This document shows positions 53,053 to 61,831 of a stretch of DNA of 64,000 nucleotides, piece by piece (within the stretch, counting starts at the first letter, position 1; each line of letters starts with the position of its first letter). Position numbers and translations under genes: made by a program. This stretch comes from Anaerostipes sp. GTDB taxonomy: Bacteria > Bacillota > Clostridia > Lachnospirales > Lachnospiraceae. The notes beneath the pieces were generated by a model, which saw only the letters and a list, made by a program, of their open reading frames with translations, made no database searches and was not told the origin of the DNA. The DNA lies in assembly GCF_018381315.1 (NCBI RefSeq), contig NZ_JAGZSD010000001.1:1-64000 (forward strand), given 5' to 3'.

Positions 53053-54402
53053 GTATTAGAAATAACTATAAGTGATTGGAACTTTAAACAGCTTCATCGA
53101 AATCTTATAGGTGGATTCAGTATTAGAAATAACTATAAGTGATTGGAACAATAGAATCGAAAGAGGATGGATTCCTGACTATAATGTATTAGAAATAACT
53201 ATAAGTGATTGGAACAAATACGATATGCATCATATTTCACTGAATTCAAACGTATTAGAAATAACTATAAGTGATTGGAACTCAAGATAAGTTGATTTTT
53301 CTAAATCAGATACAAATCGTATTAGAAATAACTATAAGTGATTGGAACTAAGATATCCAGCAGGGTCTTCCGTTGCCATTGGAAGGTATTAGAAATAACT
53401 ATAAGTGATTGGAACTTGAATTACTCAACGGTGCAGGTTACAGCTATCTTGGTATTAGAAATAACTATAAGTGATTGGAACTATAAGGGTAAGTACACAC
53501 ATGCAGGAGGAGTTGTCGTATTAGAAATAACTATAAGTGATTGGAACTTGTTTGTGGTCCGGCGGATAAGGGTATTTATATATCCGTATTAGAAATAACT
53601 ATAAGTGATTGGAACATAAAACTTGCTCCATCCATATATTTTTCTGTATTTGTATTAGAAATAACTATAAGTGATTGGAACAAGGCCGCTTAGACGGCCT
53701 GAACGATTACACAAGGTATTAGAAATAACTATAAGTGATTGGAACTTTCTTTATCTTTCCGAGATGGATCATTCCAGCTGAGTATTAGAAATAACTATAA
53801 GTGATTGGAACTTACAGAAAAGGCAGAAGAGAAATTAGGGCATGATGGTATTAGAAATAACTATAAGTGATTGGAACCGTTATGTATCCATGTCTTTTTG
53901 TTATCTGGTTTGTGTATTAGAAATAACTATAAGTGATTGGAACTTATGCAGATTTTCCAGATGTCTTGAAACACACTAAGTATTAGAAATAACTATAAGT
54001 GATTGGAACTTGATTGTTTTTGCAGATGTAGTCTTTGCAGGCTGTGTATTAGAAATAACTATAAGTGATTGGAACTCGTCAATAATCTCGATCTCTTTTC
54101 TGAGTGCACCGTATTAGAAATAACTATAAGTGATTGGAACTTGGAGTTTTCCGAACAGGATCTTCTGGGAGAGACGTATTAGAAATAACTATAAGTGATT
54201 GGAACTTTGTATTAAAGCTGGATAAATCTAGTTTCGTTAATGTATTAGAAATAACTATAAGTGATTGGAACAAGTCCAGGAAACAGATAACACAATTTGG
54301 AGGGTTGTATTAGAAATAACTATAAGTGATTGGAACTCAGATGGAGGCTGTTTTTATGGGCTTTAATGAGGGGTATTAGAAATAACTATAAGTGACTGGA
54401 AT
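53053..54402 (+). CRISPR. Type I-B CRISPR array 2, 21 repeats
   Basis: Twenty identical 30-base repeats beginning GTATTAGAAATAAC and ending AAGTGATTGGAAC, plus a last unit with two changes (GTGACTGGAAT). Spacers are 34-38 bases. The repeat shares its first 11 bases and most of its last 9 with array 1, but the middle differs. Identity of the repeats and length of the array suggest it was recently active. Confidence 0.97.
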
Positions 54403-54584
54403 CCATTTTGAAACAAAGATATGAATGTTTGTATAATAGATTTTTATTAATGATAGATGATTGAATGTTCAAGCACTAGCCGATGTTAGCAAAATGGTTC
54501 CCGTAAATATGGAAAGTTTAATGTAAAACCATATACATATATAGGTAATGTGCAGTTTATTAAGCCGTCTTTATAAGGAGTTTT

Positions 54585-55406
54585 ATGATTACAAAAGATT
54601 TAGACTATTTTGACATCGCACAGATCTGCGATTCCGGCCAGTGTTTCCGCATGAGGCAGAAGAATGATAATACATATACGGTCATTGCAGGAGATGAATA
54701 TTTGGAAGTGACACAGTCAGGAAAACACTGCATGTTTGACTGTGATGAAGACAAATATGAAACGTTTTGGAAGGAATACTTTGATCTGAGCAGAGACTAC
54801 AAAGAATATATGGATTCTATTGACAGCGGAGACCTATACCTTAAGAAGGCTTCAAAGTTTGGATATGGGATCCGTATTTTGAAACAGGATTTATGGGAGA
54901 TGATTGTTTCATTTTTAATCTCACAGCAAAATAATATTGTCCGCATCCGCCGGTGCATTGATAATATTTGTGAGTGTTATGGTGAACAAAGATCTGACCG
55001 ATTTGGAAATATGTACTATACATTCCCGACAGCAGAGGCATTGGCAGAGCTTCCTGAAGATGCTCTAAAAGACTGTAATTTAGGTTATCGGAGTAAATAT
55101 GTCGTTCGGACTGCAAAGAGCCTGGCATCAGGAGAGGTTTCTCTGGATGAGGTGAGGCGGATGCCGTATCAGGAGGCAAAAGCTGAATTAATGAAACTGT
55201 ACGGCATCGGAGAAAAGGTTGCGGACTGTATCTGTCTGTTTGCCCTGCATCACTTCGAGGCATTTCCGGTAGATACTCATATCAGACAGGCTCTGGAAGG
55301 ACATTACCCAGACGGATTCCCGGCAGAAAGATACAGCGGGTGTGAAGGTGTTATGCAGCAGTATATTTTTTATTATGAGCTGATGGGAAAGAAGTTGGAA
55401 AAATGA
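54585..55406 (+). CDS. ogg: 8-oxoguanine DNA glycosylase/AP lyase (OGG family)
   Basis: 273-aa base-excision repair enzyme. It has an N-terminal OGG_N part (D-S-G-Q-C-F-R), then the helix-hairpin-helix and catalytic pair in L-Y-G-I-G-E-K-V-A-D-C-I-C-L-F (Lys) and F-P-V-D-T-H-I (Asp), with F-L-I-S-Q-Q-N-N-I-x-R-I as in OGG1-like proteins. It removes 8-oxoguanine opposite C. AAGGAG precedes the ATG, and the stop overlaps the next start by 4 bases. Confidence 0.9.
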   Translation: MITKDLDYFDIAQICDSGQCFRMRQKNDNTYTVIAGDEYLEVTQSGKHCMFDCDEDKYETFWKEYFDLSRDYKEYMDSIDSGDLYLKKASKFGYGIRILKQDLWEMIVSFLISQQNNIVRIRRCIDNICECYGEQRSDRFGNMYYTFPTAEALAELPEDALKDCNLGYRSKYVVRTAKSLASGEVSLDEVRRMPYQEAKAELMKLYGIGEKVADCICLFALHHFEAFPVDTHIRQALEGHYPDGFPAERYSGCEGVMQQYIFYYELMGKKLEK

Positions 55407-56065
55407 AACAGCTTAAAATCAGAGATTATGAGATTAAGGTTTTTGATGAGAATGCAGAAGAAAACGATCCGGTGATCTGGATCCACACGTTTCCGGGAGA
55501 AGCTGAAAAGATATGTGCACAGTTAAAGGAACGGTGTGTTCTCATCAGTGTTACAGGAAACGATTGGAACAGAGATTTTTCTCCGTGGCCGGCAGACAGG
55601 ACATTTGCATCCGGAGATAACTTTGCAGGGGGAGCAGCCGTCTATCTGGAGTTATTTGTGAAGGAGATCGTACCCAAAGCTGAATTTCTGCTGTCCTATG
55701 AAGTCAAAGACCGGGGAATTGCCGGATACTCTATGGCCGGGTTATTTGCTTCTTATGTAATGTATCATACAGATTTGTTCGGGAGGGCAGGCATGATGTC
55801 AGCTTCTTTCTGGTTTGACGGATGGAAAGAATATGCGTTAGAACACAATCCCCAAAAGCAGGATACCGTGATGTACGTTTCATTGGGAAGCCGTGAGCAT
55901 AAAGTGAAAAACCGCCGAATGTCAAAGGTGAAGGAATGTACAGAAGCTCTGGTGCAGCATTGGAGAGAAGATTTTAATGTACTGTATGAAATAAATCCGG
56001 GAGGACATTTTGACCGGGTGACAGAGCGGACTGCCCGTGGGGCAGATAAGCTGCTGAGTTTATAA
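55403..56065 (+). CDS. Alpha/beta-hydrolase (putative esterase)
   Basis: 220-aa hydrolase of the esterase-D/YbbA-like kind. The nucleophile elbow is G-Y-S-M-A-G (near residue 114), and the conserved His is in G-G-H-F-D-R near the C-terminus. No signal peptide. Coupled by an ATGA overlap to the OGG gene, which is unexpected functionally. Substrate unknown. Confidence 0.75.
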   Translation: MKQLKIRDYEIKVFDENAEENDPVIWIHTFPGEAEKICAQLKERCVLISVTGNDWNRDFSPWPADRTFASGDNFAGGAAVYLELFVKEIVPKAEFLLSYEVKDRGIAGYSMAGLFASYVMYHTDLFGRAGMMSASFWFDGWKEYALEHNPQKQDTVMYVSLGSREHKVKNRRMSKVKECTEALVQHWREDFNVLYEINPGGHFDRVTERTARGADKLLSL

Positions 56066-56103
56066 GAAAGTATCAAGATAGATAGTGAAAAGTAAATTGC
56101 ATC

Positions 56104-56150
56104 AAAAGTCTCTTTATGATTTTTAACATAGAGGGGCTTTTTTCTTTTGA
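56104..56150 (+). terminator. Terminator after the hydrolase gene
   Basis: AAAAG-x-CTCTTTATG / CATAGAG-x-CTTTT hairpin, followed by TTTTTTCTTTTG. Confidence 0.7.
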
Positions 56151-56234
56151 AAAAATAAAATTATATGTAATTATGCACAATAAATTAATGAAATTGATAT
56201 ATAAATAGTACAAAATATCAGAAAATGATTGACT

Positions 56235-56262
56235 GATATACCGATATACCGGTATACTAATC
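56235..56262. promoter_or_regulatory. Candidate operator of the acid-sugar operon
   Basis: GATATACC is repeated directly, then forms a perfect 12-base palindrome TATACCGGTATA (56245-56256). The segment lies 60 bases before the cyclase-family gene and is a plausible site for the GntR protein encoded at the end of the operon. Confidence 0.55.
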
Positions 56263-56315
56263 GTATCAACAGAGCTGGAATTTAATAATTTTTTAGAGAG
56301 AAGGAGGTAGCTGCA

Positions 56316-57008
56316 ATGTATTTATTTTTATCACACAAGTTAGATCCTGAAGGACTGGCATGGCCGGGAGAACCGGTTATAAAGGTAGAGCAGATGACAG
56401 ACGTATCTGAGGATTGTCCGTTTTGTTCCTTCATAAGCACTTTGCCTAATCATTTCGGGACTCACATGGATGCCCCAAGACACTTTGTTAAAAACGGAAT
56501 AAGTATCAATGAATTACCTATAGAGTATTTCTTTCATAAGAAAACCGCACTTTTAGAAATACCCAAAAGCGATGCGCAGGGAATTACGAGAGAGGATCTG
56601 GAACCTTTCGCTGATGTTTTATCACAGGTATCCTTTGCACTGATCCGTACAGGATTTGAGCAGTATAAGTTTACAGAGCCGGAAAGATATCAAAAGGAAG
56701 GGCCATATATTGCACCAAGTGCAGGGATTTACCTTTCGGAAAATTTTCCGAATTTAAAAGGTATCGGAATGGATTTTCTGGCTATCGGATCACCATCCTC
56801 TAAAGTACCGGAAGGGGAGCTTCCTCCGGACTGCCACAGAAATATTCTTGGATTTTATACAGGAAAATTTGTGACAGGGATTGAAGATATGCATCTTTCA
56901 GAACTTCCCAGAGATGCAGAGATACTTAATTTTATTAATGCACCGCTGAGGATTGAAGGACTGGATTCCAGCCAGGTTGTATGTATGGCAGAGATTAAAG
57001 AGATATGA
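56316..57008 (+). CDS. Cyclase family protein (kynurenine formamidase-like)
   Basis: 230-aa metal-dependent hydrolase of PF04199. The metal site is H-F-G-T-H-M-D-A-P-R-H-F near residue 45, with a later D-F-L-A-I-G-S-P-S. The family includes formamidases, isatin hydrolase and lactone- or amide-opening enzymes. First gene of an operon with acid-sugar genes, so it may open a lactone or cyclic precursor; this is inference. GGAGG precedes the ATG. Confidence 0.82.
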   Translation: MYLFLSHKLDPEGLAWPGEPVIKVEQMTDVSEDCPFCSFISTLPNHFGTHMDAPRHFVKNGISINELPIEYFFHKKTALLEIPKSDAQGITREDLEPFADVLSQVSFALIRTGFEQYKFTEPERYQKEGPYIAPSAGIYLSENFPNLKGIGMDFLAIGSPSSKVPEGELPPDCHRNILGFYTGKFVTGIEDMHLSELPRDAEILNFINAPLRIEGLDSSQVVCMAEIKEI

Positions 57009-57021
57009 CAGGAGAATGAAA

Positions 57022-57927
57022 ATGACAAAAGTAGGATTTGTAGGGCTTGGGATCATGGGACTCCCAATGGCGGTTAATTTAAAAAACGCAGGTATAGAAC
57101 TGATGGTGAATGACCTGAATGATCAGACAGTAAAACAGATGACAGACCTGGGAGCTTTGAAAGGAACAAAAGCACAAATTGGAAAGGAATGCGGCATTAT
57201 ATTTATGATTCTTCCAAACGGGACGGTTGTAAAAGATGCTGTTTTCGGAAAAGAAGGAATCGCCTCCACGATTCGGAAAGGAACGGTCGTATGCGACATG
57301 AGTTCGGTAACTCCCGTCCAGTCTAAAGAATGTTATGTAAGATTAAAAAAGCTGGGAGTCAGCTTTGTGGATGCTCCGGTAAGCGGAGGGGAACCGGGTG
57401 CCGTTTCGGGATCTCTTGCCATAATGGCGGGAGGCGACCAGGATGCTTTTGACAGACTGTCTCTGTATTTTGATATTATGGGATCTTCTGCACTGCTGAT
57501 TGGTGGCAGCGGAAGCGGCAGCATTACAAAGCTTGCAAATCAGGTGATTGTAAACATGAATATTGCCGCGGTTTCAGAAGCTTTTGTGCTTGCCGCAAAG
57601 GCCGGTGCAGATCCGTCCAAAGTATTTGAGGCCATCAGAGGCGGATTAGCCGGAAGTGCTGTTTTAGAAGCGAAGCTGCCAATGATTCTTGACAGAAACT
57701 TTAAGCCGGGAGGAAAAATTTCTATAAATCACAAGGACATTAAGAATGTAGTTGAGACGGCCCACGAAATTGATGTGCCGGTGCCGTTTACAAGCCAGCT
57801 TTTTGAGGTGTTTCAGGCACTGAAGGTTTCAGGACATATGAACGACGATCATGCAGGAATCATCCAATACTTTGAGGATCTTGCACAGACAGAAGTAAAA
57901 ATCAAAAGAGAGGATGATGAGAGGTGA
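57022..57927 (+). CDS. Beta-hydroxyacid dehydrogenase (LtnD/GarR-like)
   Basis: 301-aa NAD(P)-dependent dehydrogenase. The N-terminal G-F-V-G-L-G-I-M-G is followed by D-A-P-V-S-G-G-x-P-G-A, and the catalytic Lys is in K-L-A-N-Q-V-I-V-N. These marks fit 3-hydroxyisobutyrate dehydrogenase, tartronate semialdehyde reductase and L-threonate/D-erythronate dehydrogenases (LtnD). The kinase downstream makes the last group the best guess. Start by AGGAG 7 bases upstream of M-T-K-V. Confidence 0.88.
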   Translation: MTKVGFVGLGIMGLPMAVNLKNAGIELMVNDLNDQTVKQMTDLGALKGTKAQIGKECGIIFMILPNGTVVKDAVFGKEGIASTIRKGTVVCDMSSVTPVQSKECYVRLKKLGVSFVDAPVSGGEPGAVSGSLAIMAGGDQDAFDRLSLYFDIMGSSALLIGGSGSGSITKLANQVIVNMNIAAVSEAFVLAAKAGADPSKVFEAIRGGLAGSAVLEAKLPMILDRNFKPGGKISINHKDIKNVVETAHEIDVPVPFTSQLFEVFQALKVSGHMNDDHAGIIQYFEDLAQTEVKIKREDDER

Positions 57928-57933
57928 GTGATA

Positions 57934-59367
57934 ATGGCTGAATATATGTCTGCAGAGGTTTTAAAGCAGTACGTGCCGGTTGATGAAAGAGAGATTGACA
58001 GACTGCTGAATAAAGAGATGAACAAAAGTCAGATTAAATTTGTTGTTTTAGATGATGACCCTACTGGAATACAGACTGTGCATGATGTTTCTGTATACAC
58101 AGACTGGTCGAAAGCCAGTATGAGAAAAGGATTTCTGGAAGAAAACAGGCTGTTTTACATATTGACCAATTCCAGATCCATGACACCGGAACAGACTAGG
58201 CAGGTGCATGAAGAAATTGCCCGCACAGCGCAGGAAATTTCACAGGAGATGAACCAGAAATATGTATTAATCAGCAGGAGTGATTCTACACTAAGGGGAC
58301 ATTATCCTTTAGAAACCAATGTTTTAAAAGAAGCTGTGGAAAAGCATGGGAATCATTTTGTAGACGGGGAAATTCTGTGTTTCTTTTTCAAAGAAGGCGG
58401 AAGATATACGATTGATAATATTCATTATGTAAAAGACAGCGGAATGCTAATACCAGCCGGGGAGACGGAATTCGCCAAAGATAAGACGTTCGGATACCGG
58501 AGTTCAGATTTGAGAGAGTATGTGGAAGAAAAAAATAAAGGGGCGTTTAAGGCCGGAGATACGATCTGCATTTCCCTTGAAATGCTCAGAAATTGCAGCT
58601 ATGCAGAAATTGAGCAGAGGCTGATGGCAGCTGAGAACTTTCATAAAGTGATTGTCAATGCAGTTGATTATTGTGACCTTAAAGTATTTTGTACTGCACT
58701 CTATCGGGCAATGGAAAAAGGAAAGACATTTTTATTTCGTTCAGCTGCATCTTTGGTGAAGGTGATCGGTGGAGTTTCAGATCGGGATCTTTTGACCAGA
58801 AAAGAAATGATAACTGCAGACACAAATCATGGAGGAATTGTGGTAGTAGGATCTCATACTAATAAGACGACGGCTCAGTTAAAGGAACTTTTGACATTGA
58901 CAGAGGTAACAGGAATTGAGTTTGACTCAGATCTGGTGCTTAAGGGAGAACAGGCTTTTGACGCCGAGATCAGGCGGGTAGTCAGCCTCAGTGAACAGAT
59001 CATTGCGTCCGGAAAGACTGCGGTATGTTTTACAAAACGCAGGCTTCTGACAGTTGATAACGACAGCAAAATGGAAGCCCTCTTACGGTCCGTTAAAATA
59101 TCACAGGGGGTTCAGGCTTTGGTGGGAAAGTTGAACATAGTTCCTGCATTTGTGGTGGCAAAAGGGGGCATTACATCCAGTGATATAGGTACAAAAGCGC
59201 TTTCAGTGAAAAAAGCAAATGTTATGGGGCAGATCAAGCCGGGGATCCCAGTCTGGCAGACAGATGAACAAAGTAAGTTCCCCAGGATCCCATATATTAT
59301 TTTCCCGGGAAATGTAGGGGAGTCTTCTACGCTGAAAGAGGCTGTTGAGGAATTGATCCGCAGATAA
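57934..59367 (+). CDS. Four-carbon acid sugar kinase (DUF1537, OtnK/DtnK-like)
   Basis: 477-aa kinase. The N-terminal sugar domain has V-L-D-D-D-P-T-G-I-Q-T near residue 38 and S-R-S-D-S-T-L-R-G-H-Y near residue 110. The C-terminal nucleotide domain has G-S-H-T, K-G-G-I-T-S-S-D and W and ends F-P-G-N-V-G. Members phosphorylate 3-oxo-tetronates (L-threonate, D-erythronate pathway). The matching aldolase/decarboxylase and isomerase are not in the operon, so they may be elsewhere or replaced. GAGG lies 9 bases before the ATG. Confidence 0.88.
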   Translation: MAEYMSAEVLKQYVPVDEREIDRLLNKEMNKSQIKFVVLDDDPTGIQTVHDVSVYTDWSKASMRKGFLEENRLFYILTNSRSMTPEQTRQVHEEIARTAQEISQEMNQKYVLISRSDSTLRGHYPLETNVLKEAVEKHGNHFVDGEILCFFFKEGGRYTIDNIHYVKDSGMLIPAGETEFAKDKTFGYRSSDLREYVEEKNKGAFKAGDTICISLEMLRNCSYAEIEQRLMAAENFHKVIVNAVDYCDLKVFCTALYRAMEKGKTFLFRSAASLVKVIGGVSDRDLLTRKEMITADTNHGGIVVVGSHTNKTTAQLKELLTLTEVTGIEFDSDLVLKGEQAFDAEIRRVVSLSEQIIASGKTAVCFTKRRLLTVDNDSKMEALLRSVKISQGVQALVGKLNIVPAFVVAKGGITSSDIGTKALSVKKANVMGQIKPGIPVWQTDEQSKFPRIPYIIFPGNVGESSTLKEAVEELIRR

Positions 59368-59393
59368 ATGAGCGGTTTAGGAAGGAGCGGCAG

Positions 59394-60107
59394 ATGGAAC
59401 ATATGAATCTATATCTCGCAGAATTGGTTGGAACTGCGTTATTTATGGTGTTAGGATTGGGGGTGTGCGCCAATATCTCCTTGAGCAAATCCGGCATGTG
59501 CGGAGCCGGCGGCATTGTAGCGGCTCTCGGATGGGGTGTCTCCATGGTGACAGTAGCAGTCTGTTTTGGACCAGTATCCGGAGCACACTGCAATCCGGCG
59601 GTGACAGTAGGATTTTGGGCAGCAGGAAGTTTAAGCGGAAGTCTTGTTCCGGGATATATCATCTCACAATGTATTGGGGCCGCCATCGGGGCACTGATTG
59701 TCTGGCAGCTGTATAAAGATCATTTGGATGAAGAGGAAAACCAAGGTACTACACTCGGTGTTTTTACCACCGGTCCGTCCATTCGGAATTCCTGGAGGAA
59801 TTGTCTGTCGGAGATTATGGCAACCTTTTGCCTGATGTTTGTCCTGCTTTCTCTTGGACATCAGAATCCGGCAAATGGGGTGGCAATGTTCTTTGTATTC
59901 TGCGGAGTGGCAGGAGGAGTCATGTCTTTCGGCGGGCTGACCGGATATGCGATCAACCCTGCAAGAGATCTTATGCCCCGTATTATTTATACATTGGTGC
60001 CCATCAAAAATAAGGGAGGATCAAACTGGGGATATGCCTGGGTTCCTATAGCAGGCCCTTTGATCGGAGCGTTTCTTGCGGCCATGCTTTATAAAATAAT
60101 TTTTTAA
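59394..60107 (+). CDS. MIP family channel (aquaglyceroporin-like)
   Basis: 237-aa channel with six membrane helices and both half-helix motifs: H-C-N-P-A-V-T-V (about residue 63) and G-Y-A-I-N-P-A-R-D-L-M-P-R (about residue 182). The Asp in N-P-A-R-D is the mark of glycerol-conducting rather than water-only channels. Its place in the operon suggests uptake or release of a small polyol, lactone or undissociated acid. GGAAGGAG precedes the ATG. Confidence 0.88.
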   Translation: MEHMNLYLAELVGTALFMVLGLGVCANISLSKSGMCGAGGIVAALGWGVSMVTVAVCFGPVSGAHCNPAVTVGFWAAGSLSGSLVPGYIISQCIGAAIGALIVWQLYKDHLDEEENQGTTLGVFTTGPSIRNSWRNCLSEIMATFCLMFVLLSLGHQNPANGVAMFFVFCGVAGGVMSFGGLTGYAINPARDLMPRIIYTLVPIKNKGGSNWGYAWVPIAGPLIGAFLAAMLYKIIF

Positions 60108-60121
60108 GAATCTGTGATTTT

Positions 60122-60170
60122 ATGGGCATCCTTTTTTCCGGAAGTATCGGAAAAAGGGATGTCTTTTTGT
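60122..60170 (+). terminator. Terminator of the acid-sugar operon
   Basis: GGGCATCC-TTTTTTCCG / CGGAAAAA-GGGATGTC hairpin of about 16 pairs followed by TTTTTG. Confidence 0.88.
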
Positions 60171-60287
60171 TATGAATTTAATGACCTTGAGGAACATACA
60201 GATGATGAAAGATTCAGAAAGATATGGTATAGTATTAGGTAATTGTTAACAATATGAAGCGGTTTTTATAGAAGAAGAGGTAGTAGT

Positions 60288-60953
60288 ATGAAAAGTACAC
60301 AGCTGTTGCAGTCGAAAGCCTATGATTATCTGAAAGATCTTATACTGAATGATAAGCTGGAGCATGGGGTTATCTATTCTCAAAAAAAGGTTGCAGAGGA
60401 ACTGGGGATTTCAAAAACACCTCTAAGGGATGCTGTCTTACGTCTGGAGCAGGAGCGGTACATTGATGTTTATCCAAGCAAAGGATTTATGATTCATGAA
60501 ATGATGGAGGATGATATAAGGGAGACTTATCAGATACGGAATGCCATTGAAACCTTTTGTTTAAAACAGCTGGTTGCAGATTTTGATTCACCCAATGCCC
60601 AGAAATGTTTGATCGATCTGAGGGCAAAGATTAAACAGCAGCAAAACTTGATAGAAACAAACGGTTCCAGCGAGGAATTTGCCAGAATTGATTGTGAATT
60701 CCATCAAAGCATTGTAGAATTCCTGGAAAATACAGCAATGCTGCATTTATATGAAGAGTATATGCACCGTATTTTTTGGCAGAATGTTCTTTCTTTCACA
60801 CGGGAAGGAAGGATGCAGGAGACAATCGGGGAACATAAGGGGATCATGGCTGCCCTTGAAAAGCGGGACAGGGCAGAGCTTGAGGAACTGCTGAACCGAC
60901 ATTTATCAGTGGCTGAAAATATTAACCTGGAACTGATAAAAGGAAAAGCTTGA
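60288..60953 (+). CDS. GntR family regulator (FadR/FCD group)
   Basis: 221-aa regulator. The N-terminal winged helix contains V-A-E-E-L-G-I-S-K-T-P-L-R-D-A-V-L-R-L-E-Q-E (residues about 36-57), and the C-terminal FCD domain has the metal-binding E-F-H-Q-S-I near residue 140 and H in E-H-K-G-I. FCD regulators bind organic acids. It is probably the specific regulator of the operon just upstream. A palindrome ATTGTTAACAAT lies 38 bases before the start. Confidence 0.88.
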   Translation: MKSTQLLQSKAYDYLKDLILNDKLEHGVIYSQKKVAEELGISKTPLRDAVLRLEQERYIDVYPSKGFMIHEMMEDDIRETYQIRNAIETFCLKQLVADFDSPNAQKCLIDLRAKIKQQQNLIETNGSSEEFARIDCEFHQSIVEFLENTAMLHLYEEYMHRIFWQNVLSFTREGRMQETIGEHKGIMAALEKRDRAELEELLNRHLSVAENINLELIKGKA

Positions 60954-61045
60954 ACTTCATAATTTTATATGGAATTCAGGATTAGAATTAATGTCTTCTG
61001 CAGGAGGCCTTTTCAGAGCCGGCTGGAGATAATGGAGAAAAATTC

Positions 61046-61636
61046 ATGCTGTACGACAAAGACATTCGGGAGCCTCTTTTTGACTTTCTGGAAGAGCGTT
61101 ACGCAAAAATAAGAATCATTGAAGAAAAACAGATGGGACGGTCGCGGGCCGATATTGTCATGGTCACAGAGGACTCTGTATTTGGAATTGAGATTAAAAG
61201 TGATGCGGATACTTATGCCCGGCTTCAAAGGCAGATCAGGGATTATGACCAGTTTTTTGACTATAACTATGCAGTTGTGGGTTCCAGGCATGCACTGCAT
61301 ATTGAAGAGAAAATTCCTGCATGGTGGGGGATTATTACAGCAGAAGAAACAGGAGATGCGGTCGATTTTTATATGCTGCGAAGTCCCGGGGAGAATCCAA
61401 AACTTGTATGGAAAAATAAGCTCCGATTGCTTTGGAGGCCCGAACTGGCTCATATCCAGGAACGAAATCAGCTTCCAAAGTACAGACAAAAAAGCAAGGC
61501 TTTTGTAATTGATAAAATTATTGAAAAGGTTCCGGCAGAGTTATTAAAAACACAGGTCAGTGATGAATTGTTTGAACGGGATTATCATGAAATTGAAAAT
61601 ACTATCCGAACCTATAAAGCGGGAGGAACGGGATAA
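61046..61636 (+). CDS. sce7726 family nuclease-like protein
   Basis: 196-aa protein with a PD-(D/E)XK-like core in the first 70 residues: S-R-A-D-I-V-M-V-T then F-G-I-E-I-K-S-D-A-D-T-Y-A-R-L-x-x-Q, that is D...E-x-K. This is the pattern of sce7726/MmcB-type proteins found on accessory DNA, with likely nuclease activity on DNA. No partner gene nearby. GGAG stands 8 bases before the ATG. Confidence 0.75.
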   Translation: MLYDKDIREPLFDFLEERYAKIRIIEEKQMGRSRADIVMVTEDSVFGIEIKSDADTYARLQRQIRDYDQFFDYNYAVVGSRHALHIEEKIPAWWGIITAEETGDAVDFYMLRSPGENPKLVWKNKLRLLWRPELAHIQERNQLPKYRQKSKAFVIDKIIEKVPAELLKTQVSDELFERDYHEIENTIRTYKAGGTG

Positions 61637-61759
61637 GGTTACAGGATTTAAATATCTATGGCAGAGCATTGAAAGAAAGTCTTTTTTAATGAATTTGCTG
61701 AAATTATGTCTATATATGAAATAATATCTTGAAAAGGATCTCAAACAGTTGTAAAGTAG

Positions 61760-61790
61760 AGCTTATCGCGCAGAGTGCGCTCAGCTGAAA
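61760..61790. other. Hairpin before cheR
   Basis: AGCT-x2-TCGCGC / GCGC-x2-AGCT hairpin with an AGAGT loop, no T run; it lies within the 195-base gap between the sce7726 gene and cheR. It could be a 5' leader structure. Confidence 0.35.
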
Positions 61791-61831
61791 AATTAGAATT
61801 AAGATCTCTGTAGAACTTAGGAGTAAAGAAA

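Noticed and set aside
53338..53592. Open frame of 84 codons within array 2
   Set aside because: It is made of CRISPR repeats and spacers read in frame and has repeated V-L-E-I-T-I-S-D-W-N peptides; not a gene.
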